Below are positions 27,713 to 63,707 of a stretch of 64,000 nucleotides of DNA, in pieces. The position numbers were made by a program, and so were the translations under genes. The notes under the pieces are model-generated. The model made no database searches, had not been told where the DNA came from, and worked only from the letters and a program-made list of their open reading frames with translations. Each line of letters starts with the position of its first letter. Position 1 is the first letter of the stretch. The stretch comes from Paraspadella gotoi (taxonomy: Eukaryota; Chaetognatha), in NCBI GenBank assembly GCA_051294375.1, contig CM119270.1:14916046-14980045 (forward strand). Direction: 5' to 3'.

Positions 27713-29767
27713 TCAATGGTTTCACCCAAATTTGGGTCAATGTTCCCCAAAACAAAAAAAATTCTGATCGCCAATGACGATTGTACTTAAATCATCCTCA
27801 AGGAGAAGGGGAAATAAAAAAAGAAGCATTGACTCTTGAAGAGGAAAAGTTTTCCGTATGTACTTCCTTTATTGACGAGCCAATCGAAGGAAGAATTTAT
27901 ATATAAAACATATGGTAATTACATTCGACAACAAATATTTAGCCAATGGTCACGCGTTTCACATCATCTTGATATTAGGAGTAAAAAAAAAAAGGCTAAA
28001 GAGTTACCAAGGGAAAATTTCGGAGCTGCGTCTGGAACAAGCCATTTCGATACTTCAGGGCTAAACACTTGTCAACCCTTTTTAATTATTCACTCCCCAC
28101 AAAGACAGCCCACAACCACAGTCACCCACAAACCGACCGTCGACGAAGAGCTGTGGGTCGTCGCAAATCTCCCTCGGCCTCTTCCACACGACTTCCTCGT
28201 CGGGTTTCTTGGAGAAGAAGAGAGAGTCGTCGGTGGGAGTGAAGTAGGGATCTTCCCAGAGGACGTCTTCCTCCTTGCATCTCTCAACCACGTCGTCGTA
28301 ATCCTGGACGGGCATGCAGCCGTAGGACCGTCGCGCCATGGCTTTGTGTTTCCTGCCGGGGAAGTTGTGGGTGGGGAGTGGGTAAGTCTGGGTTTTACAC
28401 ATTTTATCATTAGATTTTCTAATTTAACCTTTGATCATATCTTGCAATGATTTAAGGATTTCATATTTCAACCGACCAACCAAACATTAAACTGGCCAAC
28501 CAACCGATGAAATAATCTATCAAACAACAAAGCTACCAATCAACCAACCACCAATTCATTAACCTACCAGTCAATCAACTAAATAATCCACCGATTAACC
28601 AACCAAACAATCAACCAATCACCCAATCCAACTCACCTCGTCGTCGCTCTCCTCTTCAACTTCTCCGCTCTGAGTTTAGCGCCGGCGACGACCGGTTCCG
28701 ACGTCGCCACGGACCCGACGATCGACGGCGTCCTCATCGGTGTCGACGGCGCTTTTTTGGGCGCCGCGGGAGACGACGGCGTCCGTAAAGATCGTCGCGC
28801 CGCTGGAGAAGAAGCCGGCGTTGTGGACTCCGGCGTCCCCACGGATCCATTCCTTTCGACGGTCGGCGTCGGAACCTCGAACGTACCCGGAAAGGAGGGC
28901 GTGGTCGGCGTCGGCGGCGGCGTTGGCGCGGCGCCGAACGGAGACCCCGGAACGCCGAGTCCGGCGCCGTCGCCACGATTCGACGACCCAACGGGATCCG
29001 ACGAAACCTGACGACGACAACGAAATGAGTCATCGCGGGTCGAGAATCTCAATAAAATGGGCGTGGCCTCGTCGTCGGCGTCGTGGTAGTCCGTGGTCGT
29101 AGTCGTTGGCGCGAACTTCTTCTTCGTCGAGACGCGCTTCTCGAACTCGAGAGAGATCTTGCGGCAGCGTTTCCGCAACGTCGTCTCCAGGTCGGCGTCG
29201 CGCAGCAACTTGCGCACGCTCGTCCCGATCGCGTCGACGTCCGGTTTTGAGGAGGAGGAGGTGGAAGGAGTGGAGGATGTGGTGGGGGTGGTTGTGGTGG
29301 TGGCGGTGGAGGAGGTGGTGGAGGAGGAATCGAGACTCTGGACCGCGCCATTGCCGGATGTCAATGTTTGCTTAGTTTTGGTAAATTAATTGTTTATTTA
29401 TTTATTAACAATTTAAGGCATATTTCGAAACGATCCTTAATAGGAATTTTTTAATGATAAATCTATTACCTAACCCTGCGTATGTCTAATAATTATAAAG
29501 TTTATTATCCTAATGACTAAAAAGCCAATTTAATAATCGATTAACAGATTCGAAATGGCGCGGTACCGCGGAAGCGGCGTCGGGGAAAAAATCGACGGCG
29601 CTCAAGGCGCCGTTGGTGGCGTCTTCGCCCGCGCTGGCGTCTTTGGAAGAGCGCCGCGAGCGCTCGTCGATCGATGGGCGTGGCGACGGCGACGACGAGG
29701 GCGTCGACGACAAAGAATCGACGACCGAAAGGTCTTTGGACGGACGCCACTTACGGGAGAAGGTCAT
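20523..29767 (-). CDS. Classical penta-EF-hand calpain with long N-terminal extension
   Basis: Ca2+-dependent cytosolic cysteine protease. Exons: 29546-29767, 28637-29370, 28138-28352, 26633-26714, 26328-26430, 25950-26084, 25454-25658, 24912-25023, 24421-24552, ~23765-24017, 22691-22917, 22103-22256, ~21700-22050 (one or two exons), 21185-21340, 20949-21056, 20523-20705. Protease core: [35 protein letters not shown] (catalytic Cys), [11 protein letters not shown] (His), [18 protein letters not shown] (Asn). CBSW/C2-like domain: [56 protein letters not shown]-hands: [75 protein letters not shown]. About 320 residues rich in Ser/Thr/Pro precede the core. The first donor (TCT|GTTAAT) is weak, and a one-base frameshift lies near 21785. 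Confidence 0.9.
24041..24490. repeat. Triplicated CT-run plus exon-9 donor segment in calpain
   Basis: Three direct copies of a ~60-70 bp block ('cacacctagagtgacgagtt' then caagatggtgaaatgtctga...) start near 24100, 24269 and 24417, each preceded by a CT run. Only the third is continuous with the rest of exon 24421-24552. Copies 1 and 2 read CTAG at the donor and give LG|VETD in phase; copy 3 has one extra G. Local duplication or assembly stutter. Confidence 0.85.
24720..24890. repeat. GATT/ATTC tetranucleotide repeat in calpain intron
   Basis: Interrupted repeats of gattgattgattcattcattcattgattcattg. A similar block occupies 26100-26220 in another intron of the same gene. Confidence 0.85.
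26715..28137. other. Calpain intron rich in GA/CT repeats
   Basis: The intron separating the N-terminal exon from the catalytic-Cys exon, about 1.4 kb. Holds (GA)n at 27510-27577 and an interrupted CT run at 27639-27713, otherwise AT-rich sequence. The open frame at 27836-28450 on the plus strand is a shadow of the calpain exon. Confidence 0.6.
28454..28630. repeat. CAAC/CAAT degenerate tetranucleotide repeat in calpain intron
   Basis: Repeats of the type accaaccaaacaatcaaccaatc fill the intron between exons 28637-29370 and 28138-28352. Confidence 0.8.
28637..29370 (-). other. Low-complexity N-terminal extension exon of calpain
   Basis: Single exon of 734 bp opening [16 protein letters not shown], then Ser/Thr homopolymer tracts, a basic segment ([27 protein letters not shown]), and a Pro/Thr/Ser region ([34 protein letters not shown]) ending [11 protein letters not shown]. 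It joins exon 28138-28352 in phase (AG|G AAA CAC). The basic S/T-P character would suit phosphorylation or scaffold binding (inference). Confidence 0.7.
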
Positions 29768-29769
<2 letters not shown>

Positions 29770-29857
<88 letters not shown>

Positions 29858-30290
29858 TGAGACGAAAAGGTAAAAGTCACAGTAGAAAGTGTAGAAAAAT
29901 TTAAGGTTCAAATTCTGAAATGAATAATTAATTTTTGTTTTTTTTAGCAGTGATTTTTTTTCGCCAAAAAATTTGAATTTGACTAAAATTTTATTTTTCA
30001 CTTGGAGAAAAAAAAGGAAAGAGAGAAAGAGAGAGAGAGAGAGAGAGAAGAAGAGAGAGGAGAGAGAGAGAGAGAGAGAGAGAAGAGAGACAGAAGAGAG
30101 AGAGAGAGAAATGTTTGAGGAGCTTTTTCGTGAAAGACAGAAATACTCGAAGATATTTGAGTAAAGGAGTGGGGAAGAGGGGATCTTAGCGAGGAGAAAG
30201 AGAAAAGAAGTAGAAAGGGAGAGAGAGCAGAGAGAGGAAGAGAGAGAAGAGAGAGAGGAGAGAGAGAGAGAGAGAGAGATTATTTTCTAG
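29770..30290. repeat. (GA)n blocks upstream of calpain
   Basis: Pure GA at 29770-29855, then imperfect GA/GAA tracts at 30022-30162 and 30180-30280. They sit just 5' of the chosen calpain start ATG (29767-29765). If a further upstream exon exists, the CT run could serve as its downstream acceptor tract. Confidence 0.85.
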
Positions 30291-30299
30291 ATCTGGTAA

Positions 30300-33200
30300 A
30301 AAACTTTTGCGTAAGACAAAACTTTCAATTTTTAAAAAAATTAAAAATAGAGTATAATACCTTTAGATAATTTATAATTTTTGAGGTTTTTTTGTTTACT
30401 ATTTCAATATTTATATCCAATTGGAGCCGCACGATTTTTTTCTCATTTTCATCATCAAATATATTTTTACACGAGAGAAAGGTGTCAACGAAGAAGCCTA
30501 TGCTGATGGATGCCACTGATGCCGCCTCGTGACGTTGAAATGTCTTGAAGTTAAACCGAAACATTTCCGAACCGAAAACTAATAATCAAACTTGATTTCG
30601 CATCAAAATTCGAACTTCGAACCTTTGAAAAAACATTGACTCTGGTCTTTGAGTGCAGGGAAAAGCGGAATTTTTTTAAAATTTATCAACGCGTGAATGT
30701 GAAAAAATTACATTATTGTTCAAATAAATTAATTGCTTTTTCTTTATTAAAAATCATTATCCGATTGATGAATAAAACTCTCATTATGTACTTTAAAATG
30801 AATTCAATTATTTATTTTTTTTTAAATTAATTATTATTAAGAGTTTAAAATCGTACGAACTTGTTGCTGACTGACGAGAAAAAGACTAAAAAAGGAATAA
30901 AAAATCTCAGCGATGAGCAGCGATTGAGCTTTTTAGATATCGACACGACACACCTGGTTTCGGTTCCATTGAAAAAAAAGCTAATCAGATAAAAAACAAA
31001 TAGCCCTTCAAGCTTCAACCAAAAACAAATGCCTTATAATGAAATTTTTTACCAAAGGAATAACAATTCTTTCGAAGCATATTTACAGTCATATACTTAA
31101 ATATTAAGCATATAAATATAAATTATATATAAATATATATATAAATTATTATAAATTATTATAAATGCTTATATCAGTATTTTTGTTATAGTTCAATTCT
31201 GAATAATATAATAATATATTTATAACATATACACTGCTCATAACAAAAAATATCGATATAAAGCCTATTTCAAGGATTTGTTTTTCAAACTTAATACTGA
31301 ATCGAACAAAATAAATCCGATTTTAGAAAAAAAAAATTCACATTGTGATTTCTATTTTTTGTTGGATCTACTGTATTTACAGTCTCCCTTATCTTGTTGA
31401 CTCGTTATAAAAAATCTTTTCTCTTACCATGTTTTCTCACGGTTGGTCTCTTAGGAAATATGTTGGATGAATCACATTCGGTGAACAAAACCCGAGACGC
31501 GTCACATCCTATGAACGAATTGAATGAATAAGATCACAATCGACTGAACGATTCTATTTCCTATTTAAGACAATGACATAATCTCTCATTTGAAAATTCG
31601 TCATCGGGTCACGAAAGAAAATCTTAATTAGACGATTATCCGTTCTTTCATTACTCTCACAAAAAATATATATATCGATAAGTGAGAATTATTACGGACT
31701 TATTCATAGTTACGACCTTCCGCGACACTCCCTCCAGCTACTTTCCGGAAAGTAGTAATTACTACAACGAGAATATAATTTTTTAATAGTAGTAGAGAAA
31801 CCGACAAGTTAATTCGAGGTCATTGTAACTATCGAATAGCGACTATTTATAAGCGAATGTTTTTTTTTACCTTCGAATGTTTTGAGTTTTCAAATCCAGA
31901 AGTTTACGTTTTTCGGAACCTCCCTACTTTTTTTAGGCTCTTTTGTAATTCGAGTAGAAAGTCGTCGAATCATGAGAAAACTCGAAAGGGATTCTAAACA
32001 GATGATGTTTTCGGAATGTTTGTTTTTTTCCCCGATTCATGATTGGCGCATTTTAGGGTTCAGATTCGGGTTTTGTATATCAGTATTTTCCGCAAATCAC
32101 AAGGCAAGTTCATCGAAGCTGAAGATGGAGAAAAAGAACGCCGAAAATAAAGACCCACAAGAAAAAAAGGGAATCGCGGTTTCTTCTTCCTACTTTATTT
32201 GTTTTTATTTATTGTTTTTCTTTTTTTTTGTCATTTTTGTTAATACATGCGGAGCTCTGATCCGTTTGTTTGCTAATCCCTTCCCCGCGAAAGAGAAAGA
32301 AAAAATATAAAACAAACAATCTTTCCTTTTTTTTTTTACGACTGTTTTTTCCGACTTAGCGGAGAGATACGGAGGAAACTCGTAACGAGGTCACTTGTCG
32401 GCTACAAAATTTCAGCCGCTGCGCTACCAGCTTTTAAAACTATGCCGACTTTTGTCTCTACAACAATTAAACTACTATTTGTATCTATTTAAGTATGAAT
32501 TATGAAGAGTTGGAGGCTCGTTGGGGAGACGTCCCCCTTTTAGCGACACTTCAATAAATTAGTTGTACCTCACTACGCTCTGTGTATCGTCGTTCGAATT
32601 TGTAAACACTTTTTTATTACAGGAATAAAGATAACAAGAACGATAAGCTCAATGACTTTATGTATCTACAGGTTATATCGTAATAAGGACCATCGAAATA
32701 TCAATTTAAATTTTTTAACTAATAATTATACCAATAATTATATGTATTACTAGTCTCAGATCCGGGCGTCAAGACTCTCCCTGTACTTTAAATTCATCCG
32801 AAAAGAGATCAGGCGCTGACAATTTTATTCCTCTTGACACGCTGTCTTATTAACAGGTGACTCATTCATCGCCAAGACTTTTACCTTCCAATAAAAGTTA
32901 TTAGCCTCTTATATCTGCATTGGCAACTATAAAATTGAGAGGAAGAGACTCCGGATGTAAACAATTTGTTGTTTGATATGTCACTTTGATTGATTCATTT
33001 TTTTTACGAATTTTTTCTACTCTGCTGGTGGCCCCGTTTTTTTTTATGTTCTGATTACAGCTATCGCTTTTTTACAGTAGCGAAAAGTGACTCTTTGACG
33101 ACAATGTAACTTCACAAGGAAATATCAACTTGACATCTGTTTTATTATTCAATTATTTGGATTTTAAATTTACGTTAAGTTTTTCTTTGTTTTGCTAATT

Positions 33201-33835
33201 AGTATTTAAACTAAAGAAAAGCTTAACGAAGACTAAAGATTAAAGAAAAATAATTGAACAAAAACGCCGTGAAAAAAAATTTACAGAATCACACACAGTT
33301 TTTATAAACGATAAGAAATATTAGACTTCTCTGAACTCGACAGCAAGTTTCTCTTTAACATAGTCAAATCTTTATATTATCATTAATCGTTAATATTATA
33401 TTTATTTTGCTGCGCTGCAGTCGAGATTAGAAAAGCTCAGTAATCCTAGTACTAAAACACAGAAATTCATTGAGCAAAGAACATGTATTGAAAAATTTAA
33501 AAACCGCTAAAATAATTTAGGACCTGGTACGGAATAGACCTAGTACGAACGATAAAACAAGAAAAACATCGACAACAACAAAAAATAATAACAAAAACAA
33601 AAAAAACAAAAAAACAGTGAACAAAGATCGGCGTCGGACGAAACCTGAGAAAAAGAAGAGTTGGTCACGTGACGTTGCTTGTCGGGTCTGGATTCGGAGG
33701 GGAGTTGCCACTGGGGATTAATTATTCTATTTTTCGTTGAGGCGGCGCGAAAACCCTTCCTCGTTCAAGTTTCTGGAAGGTGAGGCTTTCGCGTAATGCG
33801 ACGGCGGCTGAGTTCTCGGCGTGAAGTCGGTGTGG
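30300..33835. other. 3.5 kb AT-rich spacer without recognised genes
   Basis: Between the calpain 5' end and the GPCR stop codon. Sequence is AT-rich with short palindromic AT stretches (31100-31170). A 142-codon frame at 31882-32310 and a 64-codon one at 33517-33711 look like chance frames (Phe/Lys-rich homopolymers, no domain). It may hold the calpain promoter and the GPCR 3' UTR. I see nothing specific. Confidence 0.5.
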
Positions 33836-56627
<22,792 letters not shown>

Positions 56628-58733
56628 GCGAGGCGCGTGAGATGAAGAGTCGGCGGTAAAGCGGGTGTTGTTTTAACGGCGGAGGTGGAGTAAGCGCGAT
56701 GAGGATGGACTAAATCGATGTCGGGCGGACGCATGACGACGATTTTAAAGAATTGACGTAGCTTTTAACTCGTTTACTATTTCTCTTTGACGGAGGCGAA
56801 CGTATTTCGATTTGGACGGGGTTTCTTTTTTCGATCTTCTTCTTTTTTGAGCTTAAATCTATTTCGTTTTGTGCGAAATAAAAACTGGGATGATATCGAC
56901 GACGATTAATTTCTTTGTTTTTCTCGTTGAGGTCGCAGAGGAGAGAGGGAAAAGTTCAATTATCTCGAACCGCAATAGTTTTTTTTTTTCTTTTTACTTC
57001 TCTCAGCGGTAAAGGTTAATGCATGATAGACGGTAGAGGGAGCGAGAGAAAGAATAAGCGAACCCCGGACAATTGAAAAGGACTTCACGACGACAAAAAG
57101 TTAGCGGATCGAGCCCTCATTAGCTTAATACGGTGCGTAGAAGAAATGGATATTTTTTTTTAAGGGCGAAAAGTTTTTTTGCGTGCGCAGAGGCGGGACG
57201 GTAAAGAGACGAACTTGACAAACGGAGTCCGCCACGGAGTTTTCATCCAGATAAACGGCGAAAGAGAGAGATGCTTCGAAAACGAGGAGCGAGAAGAGAG
57301 CGAGTCGCTCTAAGAAAAGATTCGCATAAATTGGACCGTAATCTAATTTGAGACATGATACTCGTCGAACGGGAAAAATCGCCAAAACTGAGAAAAACTG
57401 AGTTAGATTTTTTTTTTCTAGCGAACAAATTTCCTTTCTACTTTTTTATTTCGGATGGTCTAAAGTAAACATGGCATCGATACTCGTCGATATAAATTCC
57501 CGGCGAGAAAAATCTTTGAGACTAACTTTTTCTTTTTTTCATTTTTTCATTTTTTCGTCCTTTCTTTTATTTTACATTTCGTGTCGGCATGAGTTGAGAA
57601 GCTGACAGGCGACCGGGTTCTGAAGCCAAAGATCAAATCGGACATCTTTCGCAGCCAATAATTACTATTTAGGATTTATTAACTCGCAGGCGCTGTGCGA
57701 AATCCGTTCGATAATGGAAGAGAAAATAACCGTAAAATAAATAAAATGAATTAATAAATAGATAAAATAGCCGTAGTCGAATTCGTTTAGAATTACTCAA
57801 ATTTATGGTTTTTCCACTGTCTAGCTTATTTTTTTCATCCCTGACTCGATTGTCTTAAAAAGAAATGAAATAAAAACTTATAGTTTTAATTACGTTTTTT
57901 TTTCTGATCAGTACATAAAAAAGCGTTACCTTAATTTAAACTCGAAGTAAAAAAAAAAACAAAAGGTTCAAGCATGGACACTGGCAGCGACAAGTAGTTG
58001 CCAGCTTACTCTGCCTTACCCGGAGGAGAGAAAGAACAATGCCACGAGGATGCTTGAGAATAAAAATTAGAGGCCGAAGTTCTAGGCGGAGAGGGAAGGA
58101 TTTTTTCGAGACGCAATAACACGACGACGACGACAAAAAAAAGAGGCTTCTATGGCGGAGAAAACTAATGTATTTTATCATGATAGTAAAAATTTAATCT
58201 GTTACGTTGACGTATTTGCCTTTAATATTAGCAGAGACGAATTATAAAAACGTATTAAACTCGGGGGGGGGGAACTGATTGAATTAAAAAACGCCAATAT
58301 TTAAAAAAAATGGCGCAAAGTTGCAGCGTTCATTTGGGCGCGTAGTTAAAAAATAAAAAAGGGATAACAAGTCAGATGAGATACAGATATATCACAGCGT
58401 CTGGAAACTAACAAAAAAGAGTGCTAGGCCAAAAAAGTTTCTTTTTCCTCGGATGATTTGGACTTTTTTTGAAAAAAAGGTCTTAAGTGGGGACGCGACA
58501 TTCCGGATCTGTAGTCGGGAGAGAAAAACGCCGCGAATCGGACGACGAAATCGAGAATCCGACAATCCGACAAGGCGGACGTCAATCTTAGGCCGAAAAA
58601 GATGAATCGCTCATTCATGCCAACACTTTTTGGATAACTAGTTTTGGATTCGGATAGCATGTTGGCGCAAGGCCTGTGAAATAGAATATTAATTTATTTT
58701 TCAAATTTTCTTTTATTACAAAATCCGCATTTA
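56628..58733. other. Spacer between GPCR exon 1 and importin 3' end
   Basis: 2.1 kb of AT-rich DNA upstream of the GPCR start (probable GPCR promoter region) and downstream of the importin stop. Open frames at 57125-57428, 57936-58181 and 58424-58660 on the minus strand lack domains and are probably chance. No named regulatory element is recognised. Confidence 0.5.
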
Positions 58734-60545
58734 TCACGGGACGAAGTTTCCGAACCTGAAAGTGTTCCCAGAAGAGTTCAGTGTTACGAGAATGGCACGC
58801 ATCCGCGCATGCAATGGGTCGTTCCACTGGATCACCTTCGGGGCAAGGTCTCCGCCATGATGAGCCCAAACGGGGCAAGTTGCCATGTTGCGCGCAAGCC
58901 ACAGGTTGTTAGTTCGATCTAAAAAAAAATGAATCTCAAAAAACCACAGCATAACCTAAAATAAAACTGAATCTTCATTTGAAAACTGACCAATTCGCAA
59001 AAGTATCCGTAGATGTGTGTTAGCTTCCTCGTCGTCTTCCCAGACTGGAAGCCACGACAGCCAATGAGGTATCATCTCCGTCAAGTTAGTCGCCGCTGGC
59101 CGATGCTTCATTATCTAAACAGATGAGGGGTGGAGTTATTGACTGTCAAGACCAAACGGATCCCGATTATTTTTAATAAAACTTATTTTTTTACCTTTGT
59201 GACCGCAGAAATGCAGTTTCCGTGGGGGTTGATGTTAACCTGTTCGCTGCCTCCGGGTCGGTGATCACCGCCGACCAGGAGCGGGAGGGATTGTCGAAAT
59301 GAACTCGAGGTAGGCGTCGCCGCAGAATTCGCCATCACGCCGACGCCGTACACGCCGCGTTGTCGGACCTAAGGAAGAAACAAAAAATTATTAAAATGAT
59401 CACATCACATATTTGTTTGTGTCACAAAAGTTTGAAAGTTACAAGCCAATTTTCATTATCACTTCTCCCACCTCGGCTTTTGTCCACGACGCCATTATAG
59501 GAGGGCTGGGAACGAAGTATCCTGATATTTTGAAGGAAGGCGAACCTCAACTCCATGAGATCGTCGAAAACGCAGAGGCCCCACTGCCGGTGCGGACCAG
59601 TTCCGTTCCGGGGCGAGTAGCTTGACGAAAGTGGGAAGCAGGCGTCGAAGACTGAAAGAGGATTCTCTGAGGGAATAAAGGTAAAAAGAGAAAAGGGATT
59701 TCTTAAACATTTTTTTAAAAAATGGAAAAGACAAAAATGTTTACTACAGCTAAAAAAATTCAATCAAGATGAAGCCATAGAACTGGAAGACTATTTTTTC
59801 TGAAAGAAAACAAAGCAAACAAATAATTACGGGAATGTTGCAAAAAGTTCCTATGTTAACAATAAATGCAAAACAAAAAGGGAAAATGGAAGAAGAGATC
59901 AGTGGAGAAAGTCAAGCAATTCCATCACATGAAGGGGCAACTCAATCACTGGATCTGCTCGCTTCCCGAAGGCAGACAGAAAGTCTCTCAAAGAAGACAA
60001 TTAAACAAAGCAATGAACTATAATGCCCGAAAAAATCACCAATCACGAGAAAAAATTAAACCAAATTTACCCGTAAAACGAGAAAAGCGCGTGCATGACG
60101 TCGGCGACTTTGAGAGGACGTAGACGTCCTCGTCCTTCGTCTACGAGCGTGCTCCTCCACCTCCGTCGCATAATCCTCGTCCGTGCGCCGAGTCTGTCGG
60201 CTCAGCCTCCCGCTCCAGGTGCTCATCTACAGTCTTCTTGATAACCTGAAAAACAGAGGCGGGATGGATATGACGCTCTTGCAAACCTACCCACAGCACC
60301 CATAGTCCCAAAACTGAATTGGGAATTTATGACCAAAAAACATTAAAAAGATTCATAAGAAACCATAAAAATTACCTTGACCAAACTCGTTCATTTGTCC
60401 TGGGTGAGCATCCCGTTCCAAGCAGCTCGATGCACTTGGCGACGAGTGAGCTCTTCTCCAGAACGTCGTTGTTATGCTCCGTGTCGATCGCTTTCAAAAG
60501 TTCCACCACCACGTAGGACCACACTTCCGTGATGAACGCTTCTCC
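58734..60545 (-). CDS. IPO5: Importin-5/karyopherin-beta-3-like, C-terminal exons only
   Basis: Nuclear import receptor built of HEAT repeats. Six exons: 60376-60545, 60071-60245, 59472-59651, 59195-59368, 58991-59114, 58734-58918 (TGA). Conserved segments: [120 protein letters not shown]. Order and content follow the end of IPO5/RanBP6. Exons 60071-60245 and 59472-59651 change frame inside conserved stretches, probably sequence errors. The gene should have many more 5' exons, but duplicated GPCR-flank DNA begins about 240 bp upstream, so it is truncated here by duplication or misassembly. Confidence 0.82.
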
Positions 60546-60883
60546 CTAGGAAATAGCAAGGGGTAAATTAACTTTCAAAAATAAACAAAATTTTTTTTGA
60601 GAAAAGCGAAAAAGTTCGTCCTGCCGGAGCGTTCGATCATAACATCATGTCGACATACAAGGACGTTTACGAATGTCTATAATCTGTAATTAGTTTAGAT
60701 AAGGTATTTAAGGATTTATACAAAAATTGAACATTTAGAGGGGTGCTTGCAGAACGTCAACATTTATTCATGTCTCTCTCTTGAAAATATATGTGTTAAC
60801 CTCATAAATCGATGTTATTTTTCGATGACTCTCAAGCAATTATATCGGGCTTAAAATTAATCCTAATATTTCGAAAAATATTT

Positions 60884-60893
60884 NNNNNNNNNN
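60884..60893. other. Assembly gap (10 N)
   Basis: Lies between two partial repeats of the same ~100 bp ('cgatgactctcaagcaatta' at 60828 and 60937). Confidence 1.
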
Positions 60894-63707
60894 ATCGATG
60901 TTATTTTTCAACATTGTGTGTTCACATCACATATTCGATGACTCTCAAGCAATTATATCGGGCTTAAAAATAATCCTAATATTTCGAAAAATATTTTTTA
61001 TATGAACTAATTTAAGTTAGAAAATAATCAAAAAGGATTAGTTAAATTAGTAACATTATAACGTTAAGCGAGAAACGCAAAATTTCGCCCCAAACTTTGA
61101 TGATCATACTCACTACTACTACTCTCACTCACTCACTACTATACACACTACTCAGTTCATACTCATACTAAAGTATCATAGTGAAACAGACATACATATA
61201 TCCGAGAGTCAATAATTGCACAACGACAACCAAAGTTTATTTGGCAAAAGTTTATGTCCAACACCAGGTTAGAAAAGTTCGCAGTGGGGCGCCTTTAAAA
61301 TTAATTTAAACGCGGGAAGAATCATTACTGCTCTCTCCCCGGTGCTAATATTTTACAATCCTAATATTTCAACTTTTAACTATAACAGACAAAGTAATAC
61401 CCATTTAGCGATTGTGGGTGAGACAAAAAGAAAAAACAAGAACGGTAATTCCAACGAGTTGCGCCGGGGTGACTTTATTTTCATGTGTATTTCTCTTTGA
61501 TCATATGATATGACATGACATGACATAACTAAAAAACTTTCTTTGCCTGTGTATTTATGACATGCACTGCATCAAAATTCCATCTTTTATTCCTTATAAT
61601 TTTAAGATTTCCTGAAGGTGGCGCTAACAATTACTTAGATTTGAGGTTTTTTCTGTCTTAACAAATGAACAACCAACTATAAGCATATTAGGACAGACCG
61701 ACCGAAAAGTGACTTATAGAGTTGCTCCGCGAGTACTCGCGGCGCAACTAAAAACCTCCCGTTGGTGGCGAAAGATGACGTCAGATTAAAAGTCTCTTCT
61801 CCTTCTATCGCTGTTCCTCTTTAGTCTTTGTGTCTCCCTCTCTCTCTCATTTCTCCCTCTCGCTCGATCTCTCTCTACCTCGCGCTGGGAAATCAATTAA
61901 TACGAATTATTTATACAAATTAACGAATTATAAGGCGGCGAGATGTACGGAGAAAGATCGAGATGTGAATGATCGATCGTTAAAACAAAAGAACTTTAGA
62001 TGCGCGAATCTCCATACATGTTGATAAAAGTTTTATTCAAATGCAACTGAGGTGATTCAAAACAAACATTTTCAACAAACAATACAATTGTGTAAATGTG
62101 ATCTGCGTTTTAGTTTGCGTTCAGACTGTTGACAAAATTAAAAATCGTCTGACCATAATGATCTAGATAAGGTATCGTTTGATCAAAAATACGTAAAAAC
62201 ATGACATCGAAGCCAGAGGACAAAATTACAGGTGGCATAAGTAAGGATGACGAGTTTTGTTAATTATAATACTGCTTAATTATAACACTGCTTCCAAAAT
62301 ACCCACTTTCATATTCCATTATTCTCCATCTCCAATTCCGATAATAATGCAATACTATTCACTTTGTGACATTCCGAAGTATTTTTCTGTCACTTTTAGC
62401 GTCAATGTGATCGCTACTAACTACCAAATAACGTCTCCAATGACAGGTGTCAGATGATGAGAGGATACCCCAGTCAGATGTTGTTCAAACTGATGAACGA
62501 ACCGAACGACCGACCGTTTGAAAAAACTTTTTATATCGAATTACGGCTGCGGCCGTGAATAAATATTTTGAGACGTTTGTTACGTTATCGGAGATATCAA
62601 GAACAATTAATTTTAATTAGTGATGGCCAAATTTATTTCGGTTAGATTAAGTTTCGAAAATTTTATCTTGTAATGAAATGTTAATGTCTGAATCTGATTA
62701 TAAAATTTTACCGTTTAAGATCAATGAAGACACCAACGGCTTTGGATTGCTTTTTAATTTTTACCATCTCACTCGCTGAGCAACTCAGGTGGGTTCTCAA
62801 GACCTTCTGGGTGGGAGCCAGCTGGTCGGATAAAATGGTGAATTGTCGTTGTTGTTGCCCTCGATAATCATTGGAGAAAGAAAACGGAGTTGGTCATTAG
62901 GTTAAAAGGCTCTCCGAATTCAAGATCAAAGTCATCACTAATTTAGGGTTAAATGACGTCACTGCATTGATAATTGGTTGCCAATTCAAAGAATTACCCT
63001 TGCGTCATGCATAATGACATCACTGCGTGTAAAAATAAAGTCGCGACGCATCAGGAGAAGCGACTTTGGCAACCGAAAAAAAAAAAATTCATCGCAATAA
63101 TTATCTAATTTAACTCGAATAATGTTAAATTGTTTTAAAAACAGCGCGATCGTTTTACGAACTCCCGCATCGAAACAGGACATTCCAAACCGAGCCCGTC
63201 TATTGCTGGGTTCGAGGACGCCCAGTTGGAGCAACCGATTGGCCGGCCGATAAGCATCCGCGAAGTCTTTCGTTCGATTCCCGCAGACAAATTTCGTTTT
63301 TCTTAACGGGGAATTTAGACTTAATTGTCCTTCGATAGCGCAAGCGCACGAAGAGAGAAAATTACGCACACGCGAGGCTCTGATGGTAATCAAACTTTGT
63401 GGCCAAACATGGAAAAGTCGAGAACAATGACTAATTCTGACTCATAATCGGGGGGGAAAAAAAACCCCCCCCAAGGCTGATGGGAAGGAAAAGTGCAAGC
63501 CTCAAACCATCTAAAAAGAATTACTCTTAGTCTTAATAAGAAAATTTGTCATGTTGATGTTAAAGTTAAACCTATATTTACGTTTTCTGCTCCCCTCAAC
63601 TTCATATCCGTAGTCATCTTTTATCTCGCTGAAATGAACTGCAATTACATTTTAAATTCTACAAATTCCTAACCATGAACTAACCATGAACTAACCAAAC
63701 ACCTCAC

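Noticed and set aside
31882-32310. 142-codon plus-strand frame in the spacer
   Set aside because: Composition is driven by T and A homopolymers. No domain, no splice context, no convincing start.
59413-59625. Plus-strand frame starting [14 protein letters not shown]
   Set aside because: Complement of an importin exon; the minus-strand sequence matches conserved IPO5 segments.
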